Shown here in pieces: positions 44,814 to 56,538 of a stretch of 64,000 nt of DNA (position 1 is the stretch's first letter; every line of letters starts with the position of its first letter). Origin of the DNA: Paraconiothyrium sp. Pb-2020. Its lineage: Eukaryota; Ascomycota; Dothideomycetes; Pleosporales; Didymosphaeriaceae. Both the position numbers and the translations under genes were made by a program. Location: positions 3,968,001-4,032,000 of the forward strand of contig JAJUBI010000001.1 of assembly GCA_022419385.1 (NCBI GenBank). Reading direction: 5' to 3'. Under the pieces are notes generated by a model, which worked only from the letters and a program-made list of their open reading frames with translations, was not told the origin of the DNA and made no database searches.

Positions 44814-45971
44814 GATAGGATGGAGGTGGAGCGAGGATCGCTGTACGCGATTGGCGAGAGAGCCTATGTGGGCTGCACACGAAAGAAACTGGGCTCATTG
44901 TATGAAATGTATTTTAGCGGATCGAACAGTTTGCTGGTGGAGCAGTCATTACTGAATCTTTAACGAATATACATATGAATCTTGTCGGCTACAAGGGGGA
45001 GTATCATCGCCGTAACAAGAAGATCATTCATCCTCATCCCCGAAAGTCTTAAACGTAGCCAATACGTCTATCTGGGCGAAGTGGAGTACATTGTCACTGG
45101 ACTCGGTCGCGTAGTACTCATACGGATCCTATGCGTTGAGCTACTGTTGCTCGGTAAAGCCTAAGAAGCTGTCCACTTGCATCAACTACCCGTGGACGTT
45201 CAGGGAGCCGCTGACTTTAAGACGGATTTCTCGTGGGCAGGTATCCTTGGACTTGGGAGGATACAACTATCCCTCAGTGTGCACAAGAACGTGATGTCGT
45301 GATCGAAGCGCTCCGAAAGTACGTGAACTGTCACATGAACCAAATGTGTGGATTTGATACTTTGTAAGCAATCTGCTGGTTGGAAGCCCATTACATGACT
45401 CCTACAAACAATATCTATAGACTATAAAGTCTACCTTTTTAACAGAATCACGAATACATGGGTTTACTTCTCCTCATTTGATAGGTTATGAGCCCCTTGC
45501 GCGACTAATGCACAAACTCAATAAAATCCACAAAATTATAAATACACCTGCAACCACATCGCAAACGCCCATCAGAAACCATTCATAGCATGCATAACCA
45601 CATAGAACTGGGAAAACAGGAGACAAAAACGCCCTAAATAACACCCACTAGACATACACAAGAAACACAACGGAATCCGTGGGACTTACGCGTACTCTCG
45701 TCGTATGAGGCGTAAGCCAAGCTTTGTAAGATGATGCCCTGCTTGTTCATCGGTCATTGTGTTGACTCTCTCTCGAGATTCAACCGTACAAACTGATTAC
45801 TCAGACGAGCAATCCTACTCAACGCTCTTGCCCCGGTTGCCTTGGTGACCACTCGCTCGCACTGTCGACCTCACAAACCAGGAAATTTTAACCCTCTGCT
45901 GTGCCACCTCATCGAGCTCTTGTCGACACGCACGCCCTTCCTTAGCCTGAAGCACATGTTTCATTGAAGCA
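44814..45971. other. 1.2-kb intergenic region, no gene seen
   Basis: Between the ankyrin gene and copy 3. No frame with similarity to the array family, so there is no visible decayed extra copy. A C/T-rich leader precedes copy 3. Confidence 0.45.
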
Positions 45972-46929
45972 ATGGCTATCACCTACATTCTCTTAAGAGC
46001 TTTCTGTTTCTTGGAGCGACGCGCACAACCGCGAACTACAGCTACCGACAAGACTCGCCTCAACAAGATCAACTCTCCGCTTTTGAAGCTCCCAGGAGGT
46101 ATTTTTATATTAGGCTCAGTCGGCTTTCTTTGCAGTATATCCAAAGCGTTCCCCATCGGCTGATAAGATACGTAGAGATCCGCAACCGCATATACGAGTT
46201 CGTGGCAGCGGACGATGGCGGGCCGGTCAGGGTTCAGCATCTACAGAGTGACGATAAGGATGTGAAGGTGCGCGGATATGGGACCTATGCCGGCCTAACG
46301 CGCGTTTGCCGCCAGATTCGCGAAGAATTCTTGCCCAGTGAGTTCCGCGGCCGAGCGTTGAGTTATGCCGTAACTAACAAGGCGCTCCAGTCCATCAGAA
46401 GAACGCCCGCGTCACGGTCGACCTTCTTGAGCTAGACATCTTCATATCCACTTTCTTCGACACCAAACAGGATTTGCCTCTCAGGGTCTGCCCAAAGACT
46501 AGATTCCACTACTTCCTTCCTGATTCCGGATCAGCTAGCGCGTCACTAGGCAACAGCAGCGTTGCATCCCATCATATCAATATCAGCGGCAACGACCCGA
46601 TCAAAGAGATCGCGGTGCGCATTCATCTTTTCAACCACACCGAAATCACCGACATCGACTTCCAGCCGCTCGTACGTGCCAAAGCCCGGTTCTTCAACCA
46701 GGTGACGTGGCACGCCTGGATTCAGAGTTCCTCTCTTCCCACAGGCTTCGATATTTTAGATCTTGGAGAGCCATTGTCTGGGTTCTGGGACGATGTTCCG
46801 TTGGGGTTGCAAGCGCACTTTCTTAGATACGGGCTGTGGAGAACCCTGAACATGGAGAGGATGCACCTACGCCCTGCCACTGCCTCCCGCCCATATGGGG
46901 GATCGTGGTATCCTCTCGCCTCTTGGTAG
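45972..46929 (+). CDS. F-box/2EXR-like small protein, array copy 3
   Basis: Exons 45972-46098, 46176-46337 and 46391-46929 give 275 residues. Core: LLKLPG|EIRNRIYEFVAADD, GTYAGLTRVCRQIREEFLP and HQKNARVTVDLLELD, matching the other copies at both intron junctions. The first exon adds about 32 residues ahead of the motif (MAITYILLRAFCFLERR...), unlike the 7-8 residues of the others; a shorter start is not available in frame, so this is either a real extension or evidence of an altered 5' end. The C-terminal part is divergent (NDPIKEIAVRIHLFNHTEI, FQPLVRAKARFFN). Confidence 0.75.
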
Positions 46930-47580
46930 TGTGTCAGCTAGCTTCCATATACCAGGCCTGAAAGAGCGATGGTAACGGGAGGCGTAGCATCAGGAGAGCG
47001 ATTGGCATATGTTGAGGCGCGGAAAACAAACCCATGGATGTCAGAGTAGACTGAGTTGTTCGGAGCGAGACCTTAAGCATGGCAGAAAACGTCATGCATT
47101 CCCAGATGAGGTTCCGTCGATAGATGAACCAAGACTCACCAATGCAAACGCTCTACATAATTTACGTCTTGTCTGTGTCATTGCTTCTAAGCTTGAGAAT
47201 GGACTCACCGAAATAGATGATTGTAGGCTTGACAATTGAAAATGGGATCCTGGTACCTTCCAAACTCGATATGGTCGAAAGGATACTCATGGAATCTACC
47301 CACTAACCTGAACACTACACCGTCGACATCGTTAGCTTATAGCTCATATAAACTGAGTGAATGTTTGTTTACAGCCTCTTCCACTGAAATTGAGCGCCTG
47401 CCGTTTCCAAGAAGAGACTAGATCAAGGCACAAAAGCGCTCTTGCCTTCACTCACCACAGTGACGTCTAGCGCGGAAGTTCAAACGCACAAACAACGACT
47501 TTAGATATTTTTCTTTCTGCTCACCCTCTCCCCGACTTCTAAACAGGCGCCCGCCCTCGCAACAGCAAGTCTGCCGCGCC
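46930..47580. other. Intergenic spacer between array copies 3 and 4
   Basis: No array-family sequence recognised in it; the last 100 bp is C/T-rich. Confidence 0.4.
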
Positions 47581-48425
47581 ATGATGGAGTCACCGTTCCT
47601 GAAGCTTCCGGGAGGTTAGCATACACTGCGCTGCCCACGAACATATACTGATACTTGAGTAGAGATCCGCAACTGCATCTACGAGTTTGTCCTTGCGGAT
47701 GAAGGCAAATCGGTCAAAGTCGAGCACCTAAAACGTCTGGAAAATGAGCGTCTGGAATACGAGCGCTTGATGAAGATTGACGATGACGAAGATACGCGTG
47801 AATATATTCGCGGAGCTCCTGACTTTATCGCCGAGCTGTTTGGTGATCTTGGAAATCATAGCGAGGACAGTCAAAAGGTGTCAATTAAGAACAATTCAGA
47901 AGTGTCAACCGAGGACAACTTGGCAGTCTCACAGGGCAAGGAGGAAAAGCCCGTCCAAGAGTACCCCGCAGCTGGTACCTACGCTGGCCTCACTCGTGTC
48001 TGCCGCCAGATTCGCAAACCTTACCTAGTAAGCCTTCTATCCGGCGATCGCGCTTGATGGGAAACTAATAAAAACAACTAGTGCAACAGCGTAACGCTCG
48101 TGTGCGTCTCGAGAAAGAAGATCTGTACGAGTTCCTAGACACCTTCGCCACCGACAAGAACCCCATGAAAGAGCTTATCATTGCGGCGTACGTGGAAGAT
48201 CATGACGAAATCTACGACGATGATGACTTGATGTATGTTATAGAGCGTCAAGTGTCTCGCCTTGCTCAGCGGATGGCGTGCCATACCATTATCCAGCGCT
48301 ATTGCGGTAATGAGGAGGCAGGTATTCCTTTCCAAGAGTGGGAAGAGGTTGCGATTCAAGAGTGGTTCGGTGGAGGGGATTCCTGGACGTGCAATGTATA
48401 TGATGATCTCCAGCATCAGTCCTGA
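47581..48425 (+). CDS. F-box/2EXR-like small protein, array copy 4
   Basis: Exons 47581-47614, 47663-48027 and 48090-48425 give 244 residues. MMESPFLKLPG|EIRNCIYEFVLADE and GTYAGLTRVCRQIRKPYL are followed by RNARVRLEKEDLYEFL. It has an acidic insertion of roughly 60 residues between the two conserved blocks (GDLGNHSEDSQKVSIKNNSE), absent from other copies. Intron 2 is in phase 0 here, not phase 1: the codon pair for the LP end is lost and a CAG acceptor 8 nt further in is needed, which together keep the frame. The C terminus differs and is shorter. Confidence 0.72.
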
Positions 48426-48891
48426 GCAAGCATCCAGAAGGGAGACAGAGTATCAATCAGCACTTGAGGAGACTGTGGTCGTCAGCATTCGGAGAAAAAC
48501 CTCGGGACGTTGAGGGAAGTCAGTTTTTTTTGGGAGAATTGAAACATTCTATCGTGCTCTCATTCCTCGTCTGTGATGTACTCAAAAAACAGCAGTGTGC
48601 TCCCATAACACATGTTTAGTAGGCTTGGCTATCGAAAGTGTGAAATTGGTATCTTTAGAATTAGGTAAGTCGTGTCAGCTAATCCAAGGACAATGCCGAA
48701 CCATACCCAATGAACATATCCTGAGGGATTCGTAGGATAAATGCTCAGTAACGCCGCTGAAACGCCTTGCTCGCCATACGCATGCCCGCATATGCCTATG
48801 CATCCATTCCTTACTAACTTTTCCGGCCAGTCCGCTCAGTACCGAGCAGAAATGCTTGCGCATTCAAAAATCCTCGCTTCATGCGCTCCGC
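48426..48891. other. Convergent 3' flank, no gene seen
   Basis: Between array copy 4 and FEN1. Contains a T8 run near 48525 and nothing coding. Confidence 0.4.
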
Positions 48892-50170
48892 TCACGCACC
48901 ACCCCTCGCCTTCGACTTAGCCGCCTTCTTCTCCTTCGCATCCGCCTTCTGCTTCTTCTTCTTCTCCTCAAGTTTCTGCTCCGCCTTCCTCTTCAAACTC
49001 GCTTTCTGCTCCGCCGTCTTCTCCATCGGCTTAAAGAACCCCTCCAGCCGGCTCTGCTGCGCAGTCTTGAGGTTTTTCTGCAGCTTGCTTGCACCACCCC
49101 TCACGCGGTCCTCGTTGAAGTGCTTCTCCTCGACCAGGAACTTGATGAGGCCTTCGACGTCGGGAGCCTCCCATTTGAAGTCACACTCGGGGTCATCTGC
49201 GGGGCGGACGTCGGGCTCGAGGAAGAGGGCGCGGGCGTCGGCGAAGGGCCAGTCTTCGGGGATGGTGTATTTTGAGTTGGATTTCATGTGCTCGTAGACC
49301 TTTTCGAGGGTGCCGTGCTCGCGGATGAGTTTGAGGGCGGTGGAGGGGCCGACGCCTTTAATGGGGTCGACGTAGTCGCAGCCGAGGAGGATGCAGAGGT
49401 CGACGAACTATATAGTCAGTCAGTATATACTCATGACCGGGGTATATAGAGAACAAACCTGCTCTCGCTTCATATCCAAGCCCTCAAGAACCTTATCGAG
49501 GTGGATCTCTAGAATCGGCTCTTTCCGCTGCTCACTGAATGTGAGATGTCGCAGTAGAATCGGCGTGTTGAAAGTCAATGTGTCCATATCCTCACTCGCC
49601 GCGGCATACACCTTCCCGCCCCTCGCCAGCACCGCACACTGTGCCTCAGCCTCTGTGGGCGCTACGATATACGGAATCCCCATAAGCTTGAGCAACCTGC
49701 GGCACTCCTCATTGTGCTCCCGCGTGACTCTCACGGTCCGTCTCGCAAACTTCTCGATATCCTCTGCAGTACCCGTCTCCTTTGCTTCCTCCTGGGCTGC
49801 CTGTGCCTCCGTCTTGCGCTGAAATCGCTTGGCCAGCTCGCCAGACTTGAGCTTCGGAGGCGCACCGTCAAACACATAAAGCGGCTTTATGCCGTTGTCA
49901 ACCATGCGGAGTGTGCGGTAGAAGAGGCCCATGAGGTGGGATGTGGTTTCGCCGGACTCGTTCATGAGTTGCTGGCCGTCGGAGCGCACGGCGATGAGGA
50001 AGCTGTAGATGCTCATGGAGGCATCCTGCACGCGTAAGTAAATGCTCCAATATTTTCGTTTATATACCTACTATGGCGACCTTCCGGCCGAAATGGTTCT
50101 TGATCTCGCCCGCCTTGACAGCATCGGGCGCATGCTCGCTGATGATTGAGTACAGTTGTTTAATACCCAT
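48892..50170 (-). CDS. RAD27: Flap endonuclease 1
   Basis: FEN1 cuts 5' flaps made during Okazaki-fragment maturation and long-patch base excision repair, with PCNA, in the nucleus. Exons 50170-50072, 50025-49459 and 49407-48892 give 393 residues, the usual length. All metal-binding carboxylates are visible: Asp34 (KVAI|DASMSIYSF, formed across intron 1), YVFDGAPPKLKS, APTEAEAQC, AASEDMDTLTF, and LLGCDYVDPIKGVGPSTAL with the helix-hairpin-helix. Near the C terminus QSRLEGFFKP is the PCNA-interacting PIP box, followed by a Lys-rich tail. The start MGIKQLYSII is canonical, as Gly2 becomes the processed N terminus. Divergent from glutaryl-CoA dehydrogenase. Confidence 0.97.
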
Positions 50171-50688
50171 TGTGATTTCTGCTGCGCGTGAGTGGACTTG
50201 GATTGATCGCAGCAGCGTTTTGTGTGGGAGTGCAGTATCTGGGAGTGAGACGCGGTTGTGGTGGGCGAGGGCTGGGTGCGTCGACGTCACGTCACGTACC
50301 AGACGCGCGACGCGAAATCACCCGCCAACCACTTCCAGCCCTATATTGCTTGGCATTGGACAAGCATTTACGCCGGCTATGGATCACATTGGAGTCAATG
50401 TGTACTCATATGCAGTCGGTTGCAAAAATGAGGAGATATGATGCCTATCAATTTTCCTACTTGAGATATAATTGTAGGGTACATCATTGCTCGGAAGCGT
50501 CTAGGGCGTATGTGTCGGCCAAAGCTTCCCTTTCGCCGACACGTCTCCTAGCTCTCGAAGAAGCCGCGGCCCATGGCAATGCTCGGGAGCGAGGTGGGGC
50601 GAAACTACATATGGACATTCTCGCTCTCATACATGTTCAATACATAACTCCTCGCTTGTTCGTTGCATCTTTTGTTTAAGTGTATATC
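50171..50688. promoter_or_regulatory. Shared divergent promoter region RAD27/GCDH
   Basis: 518 bp between divergent start codons. Near the FEN1 side is ACGTCACGTCACGTAC (about 50284-50299), a run of ACGTCAC units like those seen near cell-cycle or CREB/ATF-type sites. I claim no specific factor. Confidence 0.45.
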
Positions 50689-52125
50689 ATGTTCAGACCA
50701 GTCTGTCGGCAAGCCGCAAGGCAATTGACCTCTACAAACCGTGCTGCAATTGCAGGACAGCGCCACTTGCACGCACCTGTATCGTTCGATTGGAAAGATC
50801 CCCTCAATGTCGCGAACAATTATACAGAAGAAGAACTTGCCATTGCCGAGACCGCAGAATCATATTGTCAAGAACGCATGCTGCCGAGGGTGCTAGGTAA
50901 TTCAATGTTCGCCTCCCGTGACATAAGACACCACTAATGCAACGATGCAGACGCCTATCGGAAAGAGGAATATGACCGACAAATACTTACAGAAATGGGC
51001 GAGCTTGGTCTCCTAGGAGCAACAATCCAAGGCTACGGCTGTGCAGGCGTCAGCAGCGTTGCTTCTGGATTGATCACACGAGCAGTCGAGAGAGTCGACT
51101 CAGGGTACCGGTCCGGCTACTCTGTGCAAAGCGCACTCGCCATGGGCGGTATCGAGGAATTTGGCACTGAGGAGCTCAAAGAGAGGCTCCTACCACAGAT
51201 GGCCAAAGGCAAACTCCTAGGATGCTTCGGCTTGACGGAACCGAACCACGGCTCTGATCCTGGATCTATGGAGACTGTGGCGAAACCGCATCCGTCGAAG
51301 AAAGGCGTCTATCTTCTCTCTGGATCAAAGACGTGGATCACCAATTCTCCCATTGCCGATGTGCTTCTTGTATGGGCGAAGCTGGAGAGCACGGGCAAGA
51401 TCCGTGGGTTTGTGATCGAGCGTGACCAGTGCCCTCCTGGAACACTCGAAACACCACCTATCAAGAACAAGAACGGGCTTAGAGCTTCTATCACTGGAAT
51501 GATTCAATTGGACGAATGCCCGGTGAACGAAGCCAACATGTTCCCAGAAGTAGAAGGTCTCAGGGGCCCATTTAGCTGTCTGAACTCTGCGAGATATGGT
51601 ATTGCTTGGGGAACCATCGGTGCCCTGGAGGATTGTATCTCAAGAGCAAGAGAGTATGCTTTGGAGCGGAAGCAATTCAAGGGCAATCCGATCGCGAAGT
51701 ACCAGCTTGTGCAGAAGAAGCTGGCGGATGCCACGACAGATGCCGCATACGGTATTCTTGCAGCCTACCAGGTTGGACGATTGAAGGATGAGGGCAAGGC
51801 AGCGCCCGAGATGATCTCTATGATTAAGCGCCAGAACTGCGACCGAGCACTGATCAACGCGCGAGCGTAAGTTTACGTGGATATGCTTCCCGGGGGAGGT
51901 GGTTGGCTAACCCAAGTTTAGGCTGCAGGAAGTGTTTGGTGGCAACGCTGTGAGCGATGAATACGGCATTGGCAGGCACGTGGCGAATCTGTTCGTAACC
52001 CAAACGTACGAAGGACAGAGTGACATCCACTGTGAGTACCCTATTGCGCGATCTCGGGTGCATGCTGACTGGTCATAGCCTTGATCCTGGGCCGAGCAAT
52101 CACTGGCATCCAGGCATTCTGCTAA
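50689..52125 (+). CDS. Glutaryl-CoA dehydrogenase, mitochondrial
   Basis: FAD enzyme converting glutaryl-CoA to crotonyl-CoA and CO2 in lysine and tryptophan breakdown. Exons 50689-50896, 50951-51866, 51922-52031 and 52079-52125 give 426 residues. N terminus (MFRPVCRQAARQLTSTNRAA) is a mitochondrial presequence. GCDH-specific features: DSGYRSGYSVQSALAM with Arg123, the residue that binds the gamma-carboxylate of glutaryl-CoA; FGLTEPNHGSDPGSMET; SGSKTWITNSP; and QTYEGQSDIHSLILGRAITG, where Glu405 is the catalytic base. Presence of the Arg separates it from other short-chain acyl-CoA dehydrogenases. Confidence 0.95.
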
Positions 52126-52982
52126 ACTTGGCGCTCATTGATTTGCGAGTGAAGAATGCTGGACAAGGGACGAGTAGGATTATACCGAGCCCAAGATTAT
52201 CACTGGTGCTTCGAAAGTGTAGCGGCTCTCGTGAAACGGGACTGCCGCCACTGCGGCCTGCGCGTCCTATGTATACTGGTCAATGATAGCCGCAGAATTT
52301 CAGTTGTGTACCATAACATATAGCCAGAAGCGTTGGCTTGCAGCTGTCGTGGACGTATGTCATGCATGCAAAGGCGCGATAGAAATAGGAAATGATGCAT
52401 GCGAGTCGAGTACTCTCCTGTCTCGAAACTCCGTGAGACTCAAGCCGTTTACAACAGCCGTCATGACCAGCGTTTGTCAGGTGGTGAGTGGAAGCAGAGC
52501 AGCATAACCAATGTATTATTAAGAGACGTGCGCAGGGTGGAAGTCAGCCTTCCAGCGGCCGCTAGACCTTCTTTCGACTTCGATGAGTCGCCACTGCGCA
52601 GCGGTCAAGACGGTGAATAAATTTGCGGGCTGTGACGGCAGGTTTGTTTTGGCTCGGCCGCGCCTCAATTATATTTGCGATACGTGAGATAACAGAGTGT
52701 CTGCTATCAGCGTCGCACCCCTCTACTGCCCTGGTCAACTTGAGCGCCTTTCAGCCACACGTCCTGCCTTGTAGCAAGCGACGTAAGAGAGAGTCACAGG
52801 TACGTTCAGTAGCGGGGGCGGCTGCCTTCCGCTGATACGCTCGTGGCCGTGCCGCACAGGCTTGGGTCCGGGATCAAGCGCTAACTCTCTTGCAGCCCAC
52901 TTCTCTTCTTCAAACAACCACCAACACTCACTGATTTCACGAATACTACCACCACCCGTACCCGTACGCCTCACACATAGCC
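52126..52982. other. Intergenic, promoter of the E2 gene
   Basis: No ORF supported. Ends in a C/A-rich leader (CACCACCCGTACCCGTACGCC) directly before the E2 start. Confidence 0.45.
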
Positions 52983-53871
52983 ATGGCCCTTAAGCGCATC
53001 AACAAGGAGCTCACTGACTTGGGCCGGTACGTGCTGCCCGCTCTCCCCGCCGTCCTGCCCGCTTGTTTGCTCGCATGACAGCCCGCAGTGCGGGGCGACC
53101 GAGTCTCTGTATACATCTGCAGCAGCCCTGCCATGTTGCGTTCCGGACACTGAACTGACTGAGACCACAGTGACCCTCCCTCGTCCTGCAGCGCCGGTCC
53201 TATCGGAGATGATCTGGTACGTCACACCCTCGTGAACCTGCGGCTGAGGCGGCGATGTCGCTGTCTCCGCCGCAGGGACATTACGACGTACATACGAATG
53301 TCGACTGACGAGGCTATAGTTCCACTGGCAAGCAACCATCATGGGTCCTGTACGTGCAGTCCGACATTTCGCGCGGCTCGCTACTTGCGAGGCCCCGCCA
53401 CACATTACCGGGCGATGATGACGCTAACGAACGCAACAGAGCGACTCACCATACTCAGGCGGTGTCTTCTTCCTCGCGATCCACTTCCCCACCGACTACC
53501 CGTTCAAGCCTCCGAAGGTCAACTTCACCACCCGGATCTACCACCCCAACATCAACTCAAACGGCAGCATCTGCTTGGATATTCTGCGAGACCAGTGGAG
53601 CCCAGCCTTGACCATCAGCAAGGGTACGTCGACATCAACACCTTCGTGCCGGGACAAAAGTTCCAGGACGCTGTTTCTTTCCGCCTATAGGCACCACATG
53701 GCCCTTTGACTAATATGCTAACCTTTTCCAGTCTTGCTGAGCATCTGCTCCATGCTGACAGACCCCAACCCCGACGACCCACTCGTCCCCGAGATCGCAC
53801 ACGTGTACAAGACCGACCGGTCGCGATACGAGTCGACGGCCAGGGAGTGGACCCGGAAGTATGCGATCTAG
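52983..53871 (+). CDS. UBC4: Ubiquitin-conjugating enzyme E2, UBC4/UBC5 type
   Basis: E2 that accepts ubiquitin on a cysteine and, with E3 ligases, marks short-lived and misfolded proteins for the proteasome. Five exons (52983-53026, 53171-53216, 53320-53349, 53440-53623, 53732-53871) give exactly 147 residues, the UBC4/5 length. Motifs: MALKRINKELTDLGRDPPSS, FHWQATIMGPSDSPY, YPFKPPKVNFTTRIY, HPN catalytic triad at 75-77, Cys85 in NGSICLDILRDQWSPAL, LLSICSMLTDPNPDDPL and a terminal KYAI. Exons 2 and 3 are very short (46 and 30 nt), while introns 1 and 2 (144 and 103 nt) are long for this window. The symbol is a family-level call; UBC4 and UBC5 cannot be separated here. Confidence 0.96.
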
Positions 53872-54603
53872 GAATGGTGCTGACGGATATATCACGGTTC
53901 ACAATGCGAGACGGCACGGCACGGCTACGAGTAAGGGATCGAGAGCATGCACGGAACCATGGCGGACACATGATGGGAGGGAGCTTCTCATGCGACTGCC
54001 TTCTGAGCATAGTCGGCGGTCTTTCATTGTTCACTCAATAGGTGTTCCTTTGTTACTACTTTCCCATGATGCATACGTGGGTTTTGTTTATAGGCGTGAG
54101 GGATCGGAATCGCATGACTAGACCATATGTGTTCTGTACTGGCTGCTGTGAATGTGATGTAGTGAACTTGTATGGTCTGGAGGAGCTAGATACTGAGACA
54201 ATTACATGCATGTTCGTCATCGGGTTGTATCTTGGACAAATCGCGAATGCATCGCCAGTGCATGTCCTCTATGAAAGTGATAATCTCGCGGGCCTACTAG
54301 CTTGGGATACTCGATCCGTGTCTCTCGTCACGTCATGTCGCCCAAGTGCATTGGCCTAACATGTGATATCCTATATTGGTTCCTACATAGGCTGGAAAAG
54401 GCCTCCGCGCAAATGCTATGAGCGCTGTGCACAGTCCAGCTCTTGGAGCTTTAATCTTTCATCGGATCGATACATATGCCCTAATCCTACACGTACTCCT
54501 GTTCTACATCTTACGTTTCCCAGCCATATCGTCGAATCCACGTGACTCCACTCGCTCAAGCCTGAGCGGTTGTACCTCAGGAAAGCGGCTTGTAAGTCTG
54601 TTT
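53872..54603. other. Convergent intergenic region, no gene seen
   Basis: Between the 3' ends of the E2 gene and the poly(A) polymerase-like gene. Frames are short; no repeats stand out. Confidence 0.45.
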
Positions 54604-56538
54604 CTACTGTGGACCATGGGTCCGAGTCTCGTGTACTTCCTTGAGCTGGACTTGCAGATCATCCGGAGAATCCGCAGGGGTGACTTCCTTGGTGGGGGTC
54701 TCATTAGGCGCGGTGAAGGGCATTCCGCCCTCGTTAATTTGTTTGTATGCGATTGAGAATTTGGATTGAGAAGTAGCTGTCTTGTCTATGTTGTTGTCCA
54801 AGAAACTATGGACGTCATCTTCTTGCTGCGTCTCGGGCGCGGGCGTGGCATCGGAATTTCCCACGCGTGCGGAAAGCGCCCCTTCCACCCGCCGCTGTAT
54901 CCAGGAGCCGTGTGCGGAGAGCTTTTCACGGCGGGCTCGGTCTCGGCCGTAGACTTCGCCTACTAGCGGGGCTAAGAGGCTGGGCGTGTTGTTGGAGTTG
55001 AGGCTCTTGATCATGTAAGCTGTGAGGTAGCGGAGGGTGGATTGGACGTGGAGGATGACGCTGCCTTTGCGGCCTAGGTCGTTCGTTTTGTCAGCAGGGT
55101 CGCGTAGGGAGAGCATGTAGTCTGGCAAAGGCTTGAAATTTCCTTCCTAGAGTTTATTCAGTATATGTACTTATGTCAAGTTTCGGAAAGGAGACATACG
55201 CTCAGCTTCAACTTCAGGGAGTCAGTGAGAATAGGATTCTCTTTCTTGTCAAAATACTCGGGAGGAGCAATCGAGACTCCATGCTCGCTGGTCTTGAAAT
55301 ACGCCCAGTAGTATAGGAAGTTTAGAAGGGCGCCAGCCGCATCTCTCCGCTGATTTGGTTGGTTTTGCAGGCTAGCGACTATCATCATGAAGAGGGGGTA
55401 TGATCCGAAGCCTCCGCGGAACACGTCTGAGAACCCTCGTTGGTCGAATATGGTCTTGATCACCGCATAGGTTTGTCGAAGATAGGGGTATTCCTTCATA
55501 TATCGCTGTATGAAATCTCTCTGCCCGGCCGTATTGTTGGAGGACACGACCTGTACGTCGAGGCCCGAACCCTTATCCTGCACACTGACCAAGGGATATC
55601 GGGAGTGCCGTAGAGCCGGCAAGATATATTTTGTGGAGGAAGGGTTCTTGCCGTCAAAGACTTGATAGCGGATATCGTACAAGATTTTCAGCAGACGCTT
55701 CCGCTCAGTAGATGTCGGTAGCTTGTCAGACACGTTCTGATTTAATTCTTCGCGTTTAACGAGTCGAAGGTCAATGTCGGAAAGGGCGAGCGCCAACCCT
55801 GTTCGCTCGGATCCGAAGACTTCGAGGATGTGGTTCGGTAGGTGCTGGCGCACATCGGCGCGTACTTGCTCGACGAGGTTTTTCCGCGCAAATAGTTCTG
55901 TTCGACTAGGTTTCGCATACTCGTAGAAGTCGTTGATCTCCCGGTTGAGCCTGTGTGGATACCGTCATCAGCAAAGCTCTGCAGCGGCACATAGTGATCG
56001 CATACCTGGACATGGCGTCTATATTCGCTCGCGAAGATTTTGCAGCCCAGGGGTACTTTTGCTCCGGGATAAATACAGGTGATTGTAAGGGTCTTACAAG
56101 AGCACCTTTATATTCTTTACCTTCATCGACAGCAAGTCTGGCATTCAGCAGCAGTGCCTCGAGGCGATTTTCAAGGACGTGGGCCCGCCATGCAAGGTCC
56201 CCCTTCTTCCCCCCTAGTTTCTGGTGATCTATTTTTCTCGACTGCATTATGTGTGCTAGATCCATCCGCATCTGGCGTTTCCCAATTCCCGAGACCTCGT
56301 AAAGTCGGATCTTCGGCCGCGCAGGCGATTTGTATTCTGCTTGAGCCGTTACCGTTCCTTGATTCTCCGAGAATGATTTGGGCGACCCATCCTCAGCTGC
56401 TTCGGGGGCGGGCGCAGACGAAGAAAGGCGCTGCTGGTGGGCGGCATTGTATGGGAAGATGAAATGCTGGTAGAGAAGGACCGAGGGAGAGAAGCGATTC
56501 GGGGCGCGGCAGACTGGCCGGGCGTGCTGGAGCTTCAT
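54604..56538 (-). CDS. Noncanonical poly(A) polymerase-like protein, possibly mitochondrial
   Basis: Pol-beta-fold nucleotidyltransferase with a PAP/25A-associated region, like Trf4/Cid1 and mitochondrial poly(A) polymerases. Exons 56538-56006, 55950-55200 and 55146-54604 give 608 residues. The basic, Asp/Glu-poor first 40 residues look like a mitochondrial presequence. The core has the GS motif VFGSERTGLALALSDIDLRL with Gly224-Ser225 and Asp236/Asp238. The third catalytic carboxylate is expected in the strand GLDVQVVSSNN, but the position holds Gln311. The associated domain is clear (KEYPYLRQTYAVIKTIFDQR, FRGGFGSYPLFMMIVASLQN, AGALLNFLYYWAYF). Exon 1 reads through without the tempting GT..AG near 56090. 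Role could be RNA tailing or a noncatalytic scaffold. Confidence 0.85.

Noticed and set aside
56050..56098. Candidate intron in exon 1 of the poly(A) polymerase-like gene
   Set aside because: Removing it puts the next junction out of phase; reading through gives a clean join to LNREINDFYEYAK.
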